Positions 23,843-31,093 of a DNA stretch of 34,663 nucleotides are shown here, piece by piece (the stretch's first letter is position 1; every line of letters starts with the position of its first letter). The position numbers and the translations under genes are program-made. The DNA is taken from contig JAFDHL010000005.1 of the NCBI GenBank assembly GCA_019308785.1, forward strand, positions 1 through 34,663, read 5' to 3'. Origin of the DNA: Deltaproteobacteria bacterium (GTDB lineage: Bacteria; Desulfobacterota; DSM-4660; Desulfatiglandales; Desulfatiglandaceae). The notes under the pieces are model-generated. The model was not told the origin of the DNA, searched no databases, and saw only the letters and a list, made by a program, of their open reading frames with translations.

Positions 23843-23876
23843 AAGTTGCTAAGTTGCTAATTTTAAATTGCTAATT
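23843..23876. repeat. Octad tandem repeat (AAGTTGCT vocabulary), 5' flank of four-helix gene 1
   Basis: AAGTTGCT occurs twice in a row (23843-23858), followed by two degenerate 8-nt steps ending in ATTGCTAA. It is complementary to parts of the 3' flank (see 23404-23437), so the gene would lie in the loop of an AT-rich stem. Confidence 0.7.
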
Positions 23877-23889
23877 TTCACTTTACCAG

Positions 23890-24774
23890 CTACATTCTTT
23901 CAATCTTTATCCAGCCCCATAACCCGTAAGGCTTAAAGAGCAGAAAGACGGCCATAAACGCAAAGGGAAAGATCTCCTTTACCCCTCCTGGAAAAAATGC
24001 ATCCAAGTAAGTGCCTGCAAAATTCTGCAAAACCCCTATGGTTATCCCCCCGACAATGGCCCCGGGGACGGAGTTAAGGCCACCCAACACCACGGCGGGC
24101 AGCACAAGAAGACCTAAATAGCCGATAGATATATTGACCCCGTTGATATTCCCTAAAAGCGCACCTCCAACACCGGCAGCCATAAATGCGATGGCCCAGG
24201 ACGCGGCATATACAAAACGGGCGCTCACCCCAAGGGACAGGGCCGCGGTTTCATCATCGGCCGTGGCCTGCATGGAAAGGCCCCAGCGTGTATATTTAAA
24301 AAAGGCAACAAAAACGAGAAACAGGACGATTGCCAGTACAAATGACCAGAAGTAGACGATTGAAATCTTCAAGAAACCGATGGTAAACGGCTTAAGAGAA
24401 AAGATGGCCGGCTCAAAGACCCTGGTATCTGTACCCCATATAAATCCAACCAATCCCTTAAGGAAAAAAGACAGTCCCACGGTGACCATGATTACGGCTA
24501 AGATCGGCTCTCCGATAAGTCTGTCTAAAAAGATCCTTTCCACCAGGATCCCAAGGACAATACCGATGACCAAAGTACATAAGATGCTCAGGACGAAAGG
24601 GATGCCCATTGCATAAAATGAGAGCGTTACATAGGCTCCGATAAGGGTCAATTCCCCCATGGCCAGGTTTAGGACGCCGGAACACTTATAGATCAAAACC
24701 CAACCCAGGGCAACTAAGGCATAGATTCCACCCACCATGATACCTGTGGTCAAGGTCATTAAAAATAACTCCAT
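23890..24774 (-). CDS. livH: Liv-type ABC transporter permease LivH
   Basis: A 294-residue inner-membrane permease of the LivH family with about eight hydrophobic segments. The N-terminus MELFLMTLTTGIMVGGIYALVALGWVLIYKCSGVLNLAMGELTLIGAY is the family hallmark. The ATPase-facing loop is RWGLSMQATADDETAALSLGV (about 168-188), and the end has GGLNSVPGAIVGGITIGVLQNF. GGGGGG lies upstream of the ATG. It forms the transmembrane pair with LivM. In the usual order livH and livM are adjacent; here a four-helix-bundle gene with repeats is inserted on each side of livH. Confidence 0.95.
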   Translation of the reverse strand: MELFLMTLTTGIMVGGIYALVALGWVLIYKCSGVLNLAMGELTLIGAYVTLSFYAMGIPFVLSILCTLVIGIVLGILVERIFLDRLIGEPILAVIMVTVGLSFFLKGLVGFIWGTDTRVFEPAIFSLKPFTIGFLKISIVYFWSFVLAIVLFLVFVAFFKYTRWGLSMQATADDETAALSLGVSARFVYAASWAIAFMAAGVGGALLGNINGVNISIGYLGLLVLPAVVLGGLNSVPGAIVGGITIGVLQNFAGTYLDAFFPGGVKEIFPFAFMAVFLLFKPYGLWGWIKIERM

Positions 24775-24798
24775 CGATTACCCCCCTTTTTTCAGTAT

Positions 24799-24826
24799 GC
24801 AGTAAGCACTAAGCAGTAGGCAGTAA
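24799..24826. repeat. Heptad tandem repeat (GCAGTAA vocabulary), 3' flank of four-helix gene 2
   Basis: Four exact 7-nt steps: GCAGTAA, GCACTAA, GCAGTAG, GCAGTAA. The 17 bases 24810-24826 are repeated perfectly in inverse orientation at 25240-25256, bracketing the gene at 24842-25234. The same words recur at 32006-32019 before pyrH. Confidence 0.85.
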
Positions 24827-24841
24827 AATAGCCAAGTTCAA

Positions 24842-25234
24842 TTATCGGCAGAACTTGTCGGATTTGTCGATCATGCCATACAACATCCGGTTTACTTCAT
24901 CATACCTTTTCATAAGATCTTGATATTGTTCGTTAGTGAGGTATTTAAAATCTTTCGAGAAATCTAGCCACACTTCAGTTTCACCAGCTTCGCCAGCACA
25001 GTCGATGAGTTTACTGACAAAAGCTTTTTCGTAGCGTCTTTTTTTCCATGCTTCAGCTATATTCGCAGGCACGCTTCTCGATGAACGCCGAATCTGATCT
25101 GTTAAAGAATATTTTTCTTCTTTGGGATATCCTTTCGTTATTTCATGTATATCTAAAGCAAGCTGATATGACAACGTATAGACTTTCAAATCTCTATATC
25201 CCCTATATCCGTTCTTTCTCATAGAAATATCCAT
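24842..25234 (-). CDS. Four-helix-bundle protein 2 (23S rRNA intervening-sequence-protein family)
   Basis: A 130-residue member of the other main subgroup of the IVP four-helix-bundle family. Seen: GYRDLKVYTLSYQLALDIHEITKGYPKEEKYSLTDQIRRSSRSVPANIAEAWKKR (about 11-65), a near-textbook family N-terminus with the QIRRSS...NIAE motif, followed by AGEAGETEVWLD (about 79-90) and a last helix. The ATG at 25234 was used; another in frame lies 12 nt downstream. The gene is enclosed by a 17-bp perfect inverted repeat made of 7-nt words, 15 nt beyond its stop and 5 nt before its start. It lies between the long-chain-type acyl-CoA ligase and livH, on their strand, like an intervening sequence in an mRNA rather than in rRNA. 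Confidence 0.92.
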   Translation of the reverse strand: MDISMRKNGYRGYRDLKVYTLSYQLALDIHEITKGYPKEEKYSLTDQIRRSSRSVPANIAEAWKKRRYEKAFVSKLIDCAGEAGETEVWLDFSKDFKYLTNEQYQDLMKRYDEVNRMLYGMIDKSDKFCR

Positions 25235-25289
25235 TCTGCTTACTGCCTACTGCTTACTTTTTACTCCTTACTTACTGCTGCCTACTTCT
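25234..25289. repeat. Heptad tandem repeat (TACTGCC/TACTNNN vocabulary), overlapping ligase 3' end
   Basis: Eight consecutive 7-nt steps, most of them beginning TACT (TTCTGCT, TACTGCC, TACTGCT, TACTTTT, TACTCCT, TACTTAC, TGCTGCC, TACTTCT). The last ~22 bases are the coding end of the acyl-CoA ligase, so its final residues (VGSSK) are written in repeat sequence. It is the inverse partner of 24799-24826. Confidence 0.85.
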
Positions 25290-27196
25290 TGAATACGTAG
25301 ATCCGTCTTGATACGCTGTGTTCTTCCGTCCTCATAGGTAATTGTCATGTCTAAGTGGGCCTTTTCTTCATCCTTGTAAAGGGTCTCAATAATTTCCTTG
25401 TATCTCTCACCCATAAAACCCCTCCTCAGCTTGCTGGTCCTTGTCAATTCATCATCATCTGCATCAAATGCCTTGAAGAGGTTTACAAATTTCTTTATCC
25501 TGGCAGGCTCCGGAAGGTCTTTATTTGCCTCTGCTATCTGTTTCTGGATAAGATCGTAGACTTTTTGATTCTGGGAGAGCTCCGGATAGCTCGTGTAGTT
25601 GATCTTATTCTCATCCGCCCACTTGCCGACAACCGAATAATCTATACACATGACAGCGGTTACATAAGGAAGTTTGTCCCCGATAACCCAGGCATCCTGC
25701 ACATAGGGGCTGAATTTAAGCCTGCTCTCCAAATACTGGGGGGCAAATGGCCTGTCATCATTGAGGATCATAACGTCCTTAGACCTGTCAAAAACAACCA
25801 GATGTCCGTCTTCGTCAATAAAACCGGTGTCGCCTGAGAAAAGCCACCCGTCCTGCAATGTCTTTTCGGTTGCCTCATCGTTTTTATAGTACCCTATAAA
25901 GACAGAAGGGCTTTTAGACAAAATCTCTCCGTCTTCCGTGATCTTTACCTCTGTTTCAGGGATGGGGGTGCCGACAGTATCAAATTTTATGTCCCCGTCC
26001 CTGTGAACAACGGATATACCTGCGATCTCTGTCTGTCCATATATCTGTTTCAGGTTCACACCAAGGGCATGGAAAAAACGAAAGTGGTCCGGGCCCATTG
26101 CCGCACCGCCGGTGTAACAGTGCCGGAGCCGCGACATCCCAAGGTGGTCCTTGAGCTTCTTCTGCATAATTGTGTGAGCAAAATATTTCAATGCCTTCCA
26201 GTACCACGGAATGGGCTTCTTTTCGAAGTTCAGCTCAGCCACATAATAGCCTATCTTTGTGGCCACTTCATATGTCTTCCTCTTTATCCATGTAGAATCC
26301 AGATATTTTACCTGAACCTGACGGGTCAGGCCCTCATAAAGCCTTGGGGCGGCAAACATGACATGTGGCCCTACCTCTCGAATATTATGCTGGGCCGTTT
26401 CAGGTTCCTCCGGGAAGTTCAAGGTATATCCCACCTGAAGGCCGCAGGATACGGACATCATCTGCTCACCGATCCATGCAAAGGGGAGATAGGATACAAA
26501 GTCATCGGTATCATAACAGGGGTCAACAGACATGAGACTCCTGCCCATACTCAACATGTTCCAATGTGTGAGCAGCGCGCCTTTGGGAAGGGCCGTTGTC
26601 CCGGATGTGTAAAACAGGAGGCAGACATCTTCACCTTTTCCTTCATTTATCATTTTTTCAAAAAGGTCCGGCTCCTTTTCGTCAAGCTCTCTGCCAATCT
26701 CCTGGGTCTTCTTTATGCTATGCAGGAATTCCTGATGATATCTCCTCATCCCCTTTGGGTCATCCCATATGACATGTTCCAATTTCGGGCAATCAGGCAT
26801 AATGCCTAATGCCTTGTCAACCTCCTCCTGGGTCTCTCCCACAAAGAACCTGCTGTCAGAATGGTCTATGATATATTTGACCTCCTCCATCATACAATCC
26901 TGAAAAAGCCATACCGGTATGGCCCCTGCGCACATGGAAGCCATCTCCGCCCAGATCCCCTCCGGCCTGTTATCGCCGATCATGGCCACCTTGTCCCCCT
27001 TCTTCAGACCGAGGCTGACCATTCCCAGGCAAAGGTATTTTACGTTATCAAGGTAGTCCTGCCAGGTGTAAGGCAGCCATATTCCAAACTCCTTCTCTCT
27101 CATGGCAACCTTTCCGCTACCATATCTCTTGCATTGATGTAAAAATAACTGGGGAATCGTCAGTTCTTCTGTTATCTGTATCTTTTCCTCACTCAT
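25268..27196 (-). CDS. AMP-forming long-chain-type acyl-CoA ligase
   Basis: A 642-residue ANL-superfamily ligase of the long FACS-like type, which activates fatty or other organic acids to CoA thioesters in the cytosol. Motifs: the phosphate loop YTSGTTALPKG (196-206), YGQTE near residue 390, SGDTG and FDRSKDVMIL further on, and a C-terminal domain with TRTSKLRRGF carrying the adenylation lysine. AGGAG precedes the ATG, 1 nt from the livG stop, so the two are translationally coupled. The final residues are encoded by the heptad repeat at 25234-25289, implying that repeat growth or insertion reset the stop codon. Pairing of a long ligase with an ABC importer suggests trapping of the imported acid as a CoA ester; substrate unknown. 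Confidence 0.95.
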   Translation of the reverse strand: MSEEKIQITEELTIPQLFLHQCKRYGSGKVAMREKEFGIWLPYTWQDYLDNVKYLCLGMVSLGLKKGDKVAMIGDNRPEGIWAEMASMCAGAIPVWLFQDCMMEEVKYIIDHSDSRFFVGETQEEVDKALGIMPDCPKLEHVIWDDPKGMRRYHQEFLHSIKKTQEIGRELDEKEPDLFEKMINEGKGEDVCLLFYTSGTTALPKGALLTHWNMLSMGRSLMSVDPCYDTDDFVSYLPFAWIGEQMMSVSCGLQVGYTLNFPEEPETAQHNIREVGPHVMFAAPRLYEGLTRQVQVKYLDSTWIKRKTYEVATKIGYYVAELNFEKKPIPWYWKALKYFAHTIMQKKLKDHLGMSRLRHCYTGGAAMGPDHFRFFHALGVNLKQIYGQTEIAGISVVHRDGDIKFDTVGTPIPETEVKITEDGEILSKSPSVFIGYYKNDEATEKTLQDGWLFSGDTGFIDEDGHLVVFDRSKDVMILNDDRPFAPQYLESRLKFSPYVQDAWVIGDKLPYVTAVMCIDYSVVGKWADENKINYTSYPELSQNQKVYDLIQKQIAEANKDLPEPARIKKFVNLFKAFDADDDELTRTSKLRRGFMGERYKEIIETLYKDEEKAHLDMTITYEDGRTQRIKTDLRIQEVGSSK

Positions 27197-27197
27197 C

Positions 27198-28019
27198 TCA
27201 TCTCCTCGATATATAAAGATCTTCTTCTCCCAGATATGCCTTCACGACCTCGGGGTTCTTCCCAACCTCTTCCGGGGGGCCATCAGTAATGACATTGCCG
27301 AAATTAAGGACAAGAACGCTGTGTGAGATGTCCATGACCACTCCCATATCGTGCTCGACCAACACACACGTTGTCCTCCAGCGTTCCTCTTCATTTATGT
27401 CGAGGATAAACCTGGCCATGTCTTCTACTTCTTCCAGGTTCAATCCTGCCATGGGTTCATCCAAAAGGATCACTTCCGGCCTGAGCGCCAGGGCCCTTCC
27501 AAGCTCAACCCTTTTCTGTAAACCATAGGGAAGCATATGCGCAACCTGATCCCGGATACTCTCTATCTCCAGGAGATCGATAATCTCCTCCTCAATAAAC
27601 TCCCTTTCTTTTATCTCCTCTTTTTTTGTCTTACCTACATAGACAGACCCACTCAGGACTCCGGTCTTGAGATGTATATGGGAACCCATCCTGATATTAT
27701 CAAGCACGGTCATACCCCCATACAGCTCAAGTTTCTGAAAGGTCCTGCCAATTCCAAGTTCAGCCCTTTTGTGTGGAGAAAGACGATCGATCATCTCTCC
27801 TTTATAATAAATATTTCCCTTCTGGGGATGATAAAGGCCATTGATACAGTTCATCATCACTGTTTTTCCGGCACCGTTTGGACCGATAATCGAGTGAATC
27901 TCCCCCTTTTTCACCTCCAGGCTCACGCCGGCCAAGGCAGCCACCTTACCGAAATACATGTAGATATCTTCGATCTTCAAGATAGTATCGCCTTCTTTAA
28001 TCTCCCCACCCTGAACCAT
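27198..28019 (-). CDS. livG: Liv-type ABC transporter ATP-binding protein LivG
   Basis: The first ATPase of the HAAT-type importer, about 273 residues. I set the start at the ATG at 28019, which has GGAGG 8 nt upstream; an earlier ATG at 28034 contains that site. Motifs: Walker A GPNGAGKT, GIGRTFQKLELYGGMTVLDNI (Q-loop, LivG hallmark), LPYGLQKRVELGRALA (a variant signature with YGLQ, seen in LivG), Walker B EVILLDEPMAGL and the switch VLVEHDMGVVMD. It opens the liv transcript and is followed after 1 nt by the long acyl-CoA ligase. Confidence 0.95.
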   Translation of the reverse strand: MVQGGEIKEGDTILKIEDIYMYFGKVAALAGVSLEVKKGEIHSIIGPNGAGKTVMMNCINGLYHPQKGNIYYKGEMIDRLSPHKRAELGIGRTFQKLELYGGMTVLDNIRMGSHIHLKTGVLSGSVYVGKTKKEEIKEREFIEEEIIDLLEIESIRDQVAHMLPYGLQKRVELGRALALRPEVILLDEPMAGLNLEEVEDMARFILDINEEERWRTTCVLVEHDMGVVMDISHSVLVLNFGNVITDGPPEEVGKNPEVVKAYLGEEDLYISRR

Positions 28020-28083
28020 ATTGATGGCCTCCATTTTGATTATTCTGTGCTTGTTTTTTTATTAGCTTAATGCTTGACAGCTT

Positions 28084-28269
28084 CGTAAAAAGTCGAAAAG
28101 TACGTCATTGCGAGCCTCCGCCCCTTAAGGCGGGGATAAACTCCGCGAAGTCCCGCTCTTAGCGGGATCTGTAACAGACTTGTCGGCGAGCTCAAGTCGT
28201 GCCGTTTGAAATCAGTAGATTGCTTCGTCGCTTCGCTCCTCGCAATGACAGGTGAAATGACTTTTTACG
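28084..28269. mobile_element. MITE-like dispersed element (CGTCATTGCGAG type)
   Basis: Outer 11-bp inverted repeats CGTAAAAAGTC (28084-28094) and GACTTTTTACG (28259-28269); inner 11-bp pair GTCATTGCGAG (28104-28114) and CTCGCAATGAC (28239-28249). Between them are small GC hairpins and AGATTGCTTCGTCGCTTCGC. I recognise this as a dispersed repeat found in many unrelated bacterial genomes. There is no open frame. The outer ends recall those around 13560-13670. Confidence 0.8.
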
Positions 28270-28348
28270 GAACTATTAATGCTTCTTAGACGAGAAAAAA
28301 CCCAGTTGGCTAAGAATGCTTTTGCTAACATCCCTAAATAAGGCCTTA

Positions 28349-28390
28349 CCCTTACAGACTCGTTTGGTTTTTGTCAACCAGTTTTGTCAA
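28349..28390 (-). promoter_or_regulatory. Candidate control region of liv operon
   Basis: On the minus strand two TTGACAAAA copies lie 15 nt apart (28390-28385 and 28377-28372). The second lies in a palindrome, TGGTT and AACCA arms at 28365-28380, which could be an operator over a -35 box. The matching -10 (TAAGGG) is weak. It sits just after the terminator of the upstream unit and ~330 nt before livG, with the MITE-like element in between. Confidence 0.4.
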
Positions 28391-28401
28391 TAAATGTTTA
28401 T

Positions 28402-28428
28402 AAAAAAAGCCTGTAATTACAACAAGCT
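28402..28428 (-). terminator. Rho-independent terminator after dGTPase-like pseudogene
   Basis: On the minus strand AGCTTGT and ACAGGCT pair (7 bp, one G-U) around a 7-nt loop and are followed by seven T residues (28408-28402). It lies 32 nt after the stop. Confidence 0.8.
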
Positions 28429-28459
28429 ACTTTATAGCTACTATAACGCTATTTTTTAG

Positions 28460-29555
28460 CTAAAAGAAACTGGATTTTGTATGAGGGACAAGATACTTGT
28501 GGCATTGATTCAAAAAATATTCGTCCGTCATGCCGGCAATAAAATCGCGCACGATTCCTGCGGCTGGGGTCCTTCCCCTGTATTCCGATTTCATCCCATC
28601 CAAAAACTCCATGAAAATATCAGAATCCTGGTTTCCCGTTTTAAGGTCGCTGAAATACTTCTCAAACAGCAATTCAAACATTAGCTTGATTTGATAAGTC
28701 TGTTCCTTGACCTTCTTATTCTTGTAAATGCGCTCTTCATTGAATATTTTAAGGTCTCTCAGGGCCTCTCCTACATCACTGCTGAAACATACAGAGGGTT
28801 TATCCAGGCTGTTGGCAACAAGGTCCTCTACAAGTGTATAAACTATGGTTCCGTTGGTGTCCCCCAAGACCCGCTTGCATCCTTCCGGCCATTCTGACCA
28901 CACATCCCTCAAGCGTCATGGGCCAATTATCCAACGATAGATCTTTCCCCTTCCGAATCATCTCTTCATCTAACGTTTCAAAACTCTTGTCTCTTTGTGG
29001 TTCCAGGGCCTGATTATGCAATTCTCCATTGTGACAGAAAATCCCATCCAGTACCTGCAAACTCAGATTCCAACCCCGACCCTTCCTCTCTATGTCCTGC
29101 AGGAACCTGACGCTTTGTATATTATGTAGAAACCGCCCGACATGATGGGATTCACAGAGGGCGGAGAGAAGCTTTTCGCCATCATGTCCGAAGGGCGTAT
29201 GTCCTATGTCATGCCCAAGTGCTATTGCCTCGATTAGATCTTCATTAAGCCTGATAAGGCGGCCGATGGTTCTTGCAATCTTGGAAACGAGTTGCACATG
29301 CAAGACCCGGTGTGTAATATGATCGTTTTTTATAAGGTAAAAGACCTGAGTTTTGTCTATGTATCGGGAATAAGCCAGGGAATGCAGTATACGGTCTGCA
29401 TCCACAGAAAAACTTTGCCTGTGACCCTGATTTATTTCGTCCTCTTCTTTTCTCCTTACTGCATGACGGCTCAGGCAGGCGAACGGTGAAAGCCTGTCTT
29501 CCTCCACCACATCGAGATCACTTCTAATCCCAAATAACAACTCGTTTTGGTTCAC
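28460..29555 (-). pseudogene. dgt: dGTPase-like HD triphosphohydrolase, broken by internal deletion and frameshift
   Basis: The gene is in two frames. The first (29555 down to about 28890) encodes the N-terminal two thirds of a dGTPase-like protein: SRHAVRR, SVDADRILHSLAYSRYIDKTQV (50-71), HITHRVLHVQLVSKIARTIGR (79-99), GHDIGHTPFGH (114-124) and ILDGI-like LQVLDGIFCHNGE. The second frame (to 28460) encodes the C-terminal part, EWPEGCKRVLGDTNGTIVYTLVEDLVANS onward. In intact relatives about 20 residues lie between the two parts, including the Asp of R-x-A-D that is the last metal ligand of the HD site. Here they are absent, and GAATGGCC (28887-28894) serves both frames. It is therefore a pseudogene or, less likely, an assembly error. 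It overlaps the upstream small gene by 4 bp. Confidence 0.88.
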
Positions 29556-29806
29556 CTGCTCGAGCCTCCTTTTTTTTTGTTGCCTTTAACATAGACTGCT
29601 TTTAATTCGTTCCATACGTTTTTGCCCCTTTTTGCAATGACCTGATGCATCCGGCCGGCGATTTCCCGGGCTTCATTTTCGAGTTGATGATCTACAGGGA
29701 CTTGATTGCCCCCCTTTTTGTATTTCCACCGCAGGATGGAGCGTGTCAAACTGACCTCGCTATGCTCAACCGCCTTTTTGAGGCTTTTCTTGATCTGTTC
29801 ATCCAT
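29552..29806 (-). CDS. Small basic hypothetical protein
   Basis: An 84-residue, lysine-rich protein (MDEQIKKSLKKAVEHSEVSL...), ending KGNKKKGGSSR. I do not recognise the family. It is probably all-helical, without membrane or signal segments. The ATG at 29806 was preferred to a GTG at 29815, because AAGGG lies directly against the latter. Its stop overlaps the ATG of the dGTPase-like gene by 4 bp (ATGA), so it was translationally coupled to it. It is preceded by a promoter and an attenuator-like leader (29907-30035). Confidence 0.6.
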   Translation of the reverse strand: MDEQIKKSLKKAVEHSEVSLTRSILRWKYKKGGNQVPVDHQLENEAREIAGRMHQVIAKRGKNVWNELKAVYVKGNKKKGGSSR

Positions 29807-29863
29807 CTTCTGCACGCCCTTTAGTATTATAACCCTTCATGGGTCTCTAATTTCAATTTTTGC

Positions 29864-29892
29864 TTGCAAAATAAAATTGCTGTTGTTATATA
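29864..29892 (+). promoter_or_regulatory. Candidate promoter for rpsB-tsf
   Basis: TTGCAA (29864-29869), a 17-bp spacer and TATATA (29887-29892) point towards rpsB with a leader of about 270 nt. The match is moderate. Confidence 0.45.
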
Positions 29893-29906
29893 TTTTCGGT
29901 TATGAA

Positions 29907-29941
29907 TTTTGCCGATAATTCTTTCTCGGTTATTGGCAAAA
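29907..29941. other. 12-bp stem-loop in leader region
   Basis: TTTTGCCGATAA (29907-29918) and TTATTGGCAAAA (29930-29941) pair with one G-U, with an 11-nt loop. It can fold in transcripts of either direction. Confidence 0.55.
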
Positions 29942-29995
29942 AACAGGCACATGGCTTACAGCCAACCGTGCCTACTTTTAAGTTAGCTGTAAGTC
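29938..29995 (-). promoter_or_regulatory. Attenuator-like leader: terminator and overlapping antiterminator
   Basis: Read on the minus strand, a terminator is formed by AGGCAC (29973-29968) and GTGCCT (29950-29945), with an inner TGGC/GCCA stem, followed by GTTTTTTG. The same bases take part in a longer competing stem, 29982-29995 with 29953-29966 (13 of 14 positions pair, one G-U). The two folds exclude each other, as in attenuators and riboswitches. A promoter lies directly upstream at 30007-30035. Confidence 0.55.
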
Positions 29996-30006
29996 ACAGA
30001 TTATTA

Positions 30007-30035
30007 AATATATCAGAGTAGACCAATAACCTCAA
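30007..30035 (-). promoter_or_regulatory. Promoter of small gene/dGTPase-like unit
   Basis: TTGAGG (30035-30030), a 17-bp spacer and TATATT (30012-30007) on the minus strand. Transcription would start near 30000 and enter the antiterminator stem at once. Confidence 0.55.
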
Positions 30036-30060
30036 GGCCATACTCTACGTAATTCGCACG

Positions 30061-30113
30061 TTCAGAATATTGCCCCGGTGCCCTGTATGCCTCAGGGTGC
30101 GAGTCATTCTGAA
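30061..30113 (+). promoter_or_regulatory. Structured rpsB leader
   Basis: TTCAGAAT (30061-30068) and ATTCTGAA (30106-30113) close a domain that contains a smaller hairpin, CCCTG (30081-30085) with CAGGG (30093-30097). It lies 56 nt before the rpsB start. S2 leaders in other bacteria bind S2 for autoregulation; whether this one does is inference. Confidence 0.5.
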
Positions 30114-30169
30114 CCGAGGAAAAACCGTGGCACGGAGATCTCAAAAGGTCTCGCAAAAAGGAGAATCGA

Positions 30170-31030
30170 ATGGCAGTCATTAACATGAAAGAGCTTTTGG
30201 AATCAGGCGTCCATTTTGGACACCAGACAAGGCGTTGGAACCCCAAGATGAAACCCTACATATTTGGAGCGCGCAAAGGGATTCATATCATTGACCTGCA
30301 AAAAACGGTCAGACTTTTTAAAATCACATACGATTTCATTGTCAGTACAGTGTCTGAAGGATATTCGGTGCTTTTCGTTGGGACAAAAAAGCAGGCTCGC
30401 GACTCTGTTATCGAAGAAAGTGAACGTTGTGGAATGTTCTGTGTAGTGAACCGCTGGCTTGGAGGTACATTAACCAATTTCCAGACCATTAGAAAAAGCA
30501 TCACCCGTCTCAAAGAGCTGGAAGCCATGAAGGCCGACGGTTCTATAAATCGGTACACGAAAAAAGAAATTCTGAAGATGGAAAAGGAGTTATTCAACCT
30601 GGAAAAGAACTTGGGCGGCATCAAGGATATGGACGAACTGCCCGGAGCCCTTTTCGTGGTTGATCCAAAAAGAGAAAAAATAGCTGTCAGGGAGGCCAGA
30701 AAACTCGGAATTCCGGTGGTCGCTATCGCTGATTCGAACTGCGATCCCGATGAAATAGACTTCATTATTCCCGGCAATGATGATGCCATTCGAGCCATAA
30801 GACTGATATGCTCTAAAATCGCTGATGCATCCATCGAAGGCCACAATCTTGCCGAGGAACGATTAAAGGCAGAGGATGAATTGCGTAAAGAACAGGAAGC
30901 GGCTGAAGCAGAAGTATCCGTATCCGAAGAGGATGAAAGTGGTGGGCCTGAAGTCATAATTCTTCCAAAAAAGGAAGCGCCGGAAACAACTAATGATATA
31001 GATTCCAAGGAAACAGCCATTGAAGAATGA
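30170..31030 (+). CDS. rpsB: 30S ribosomal protein S2
   Basis: S2 binds the 30S body near S1 and is essential for initiation. Seen: [28 protein letters not shown] (6-33), [12 protein letters not shown] (about 64-75), [15 protein letters not shown] (about 88-102) and [31 protein letters not shown] (about 180-210), all family hallmarks. The protein is 286 residues, some 45 longer than E. coli S2. The extra part is an acidic C-terminal tail ([13 protein letters not shown] and beyond). AAAAAGGAG precedes the ATG. It is the first gene of rpsB-tsf-pyrH-frr-uppS and has a structured leader. Confidence 0.98.
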   Translation: MAVINMKELLESGVHFGHQTRRWNPKMKPYIFGARKGIHIIDLQKTVRLFKITYDFIVSTVSEGYSVLFVGTKKQARDSVIEESERCGMFCVVNRWLGGTLTNFQTIRKSITRLKELEAMKADGSINRYTKKEILKMEKELFNLEKNLGGIKDMDELPGALFVVDPKREKIAVREARKLGIPVVAIADSNCDPDEIDFIIPGNDDAIRAIRLICSKIADASIEGHNLAEERLKAEDELRKEQEAAEAEVSVSEEDESGGPEVIILPKKEAPETTNDIDSKETAIEE

Positions 31031-31093
31031 CGATTGATTAATTGAACACTGAAAATCTTCAACCGATTAGCAGAGGATGGAGGAAAACCCAAA

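Noticed and set aside
23449-25234. Diversity-generating retroelement
   Set aside because: The four-helix-bundle genes are distantly related to Avd, but no reverse transcriptase, template repeat or variable repeat is visible.
24799-25289. CRISPR array
   Set aside because: The periodic blocks have 7-nt units with no constant repeat/spacer alternation of 50-80 nt and no cas genes nearby.
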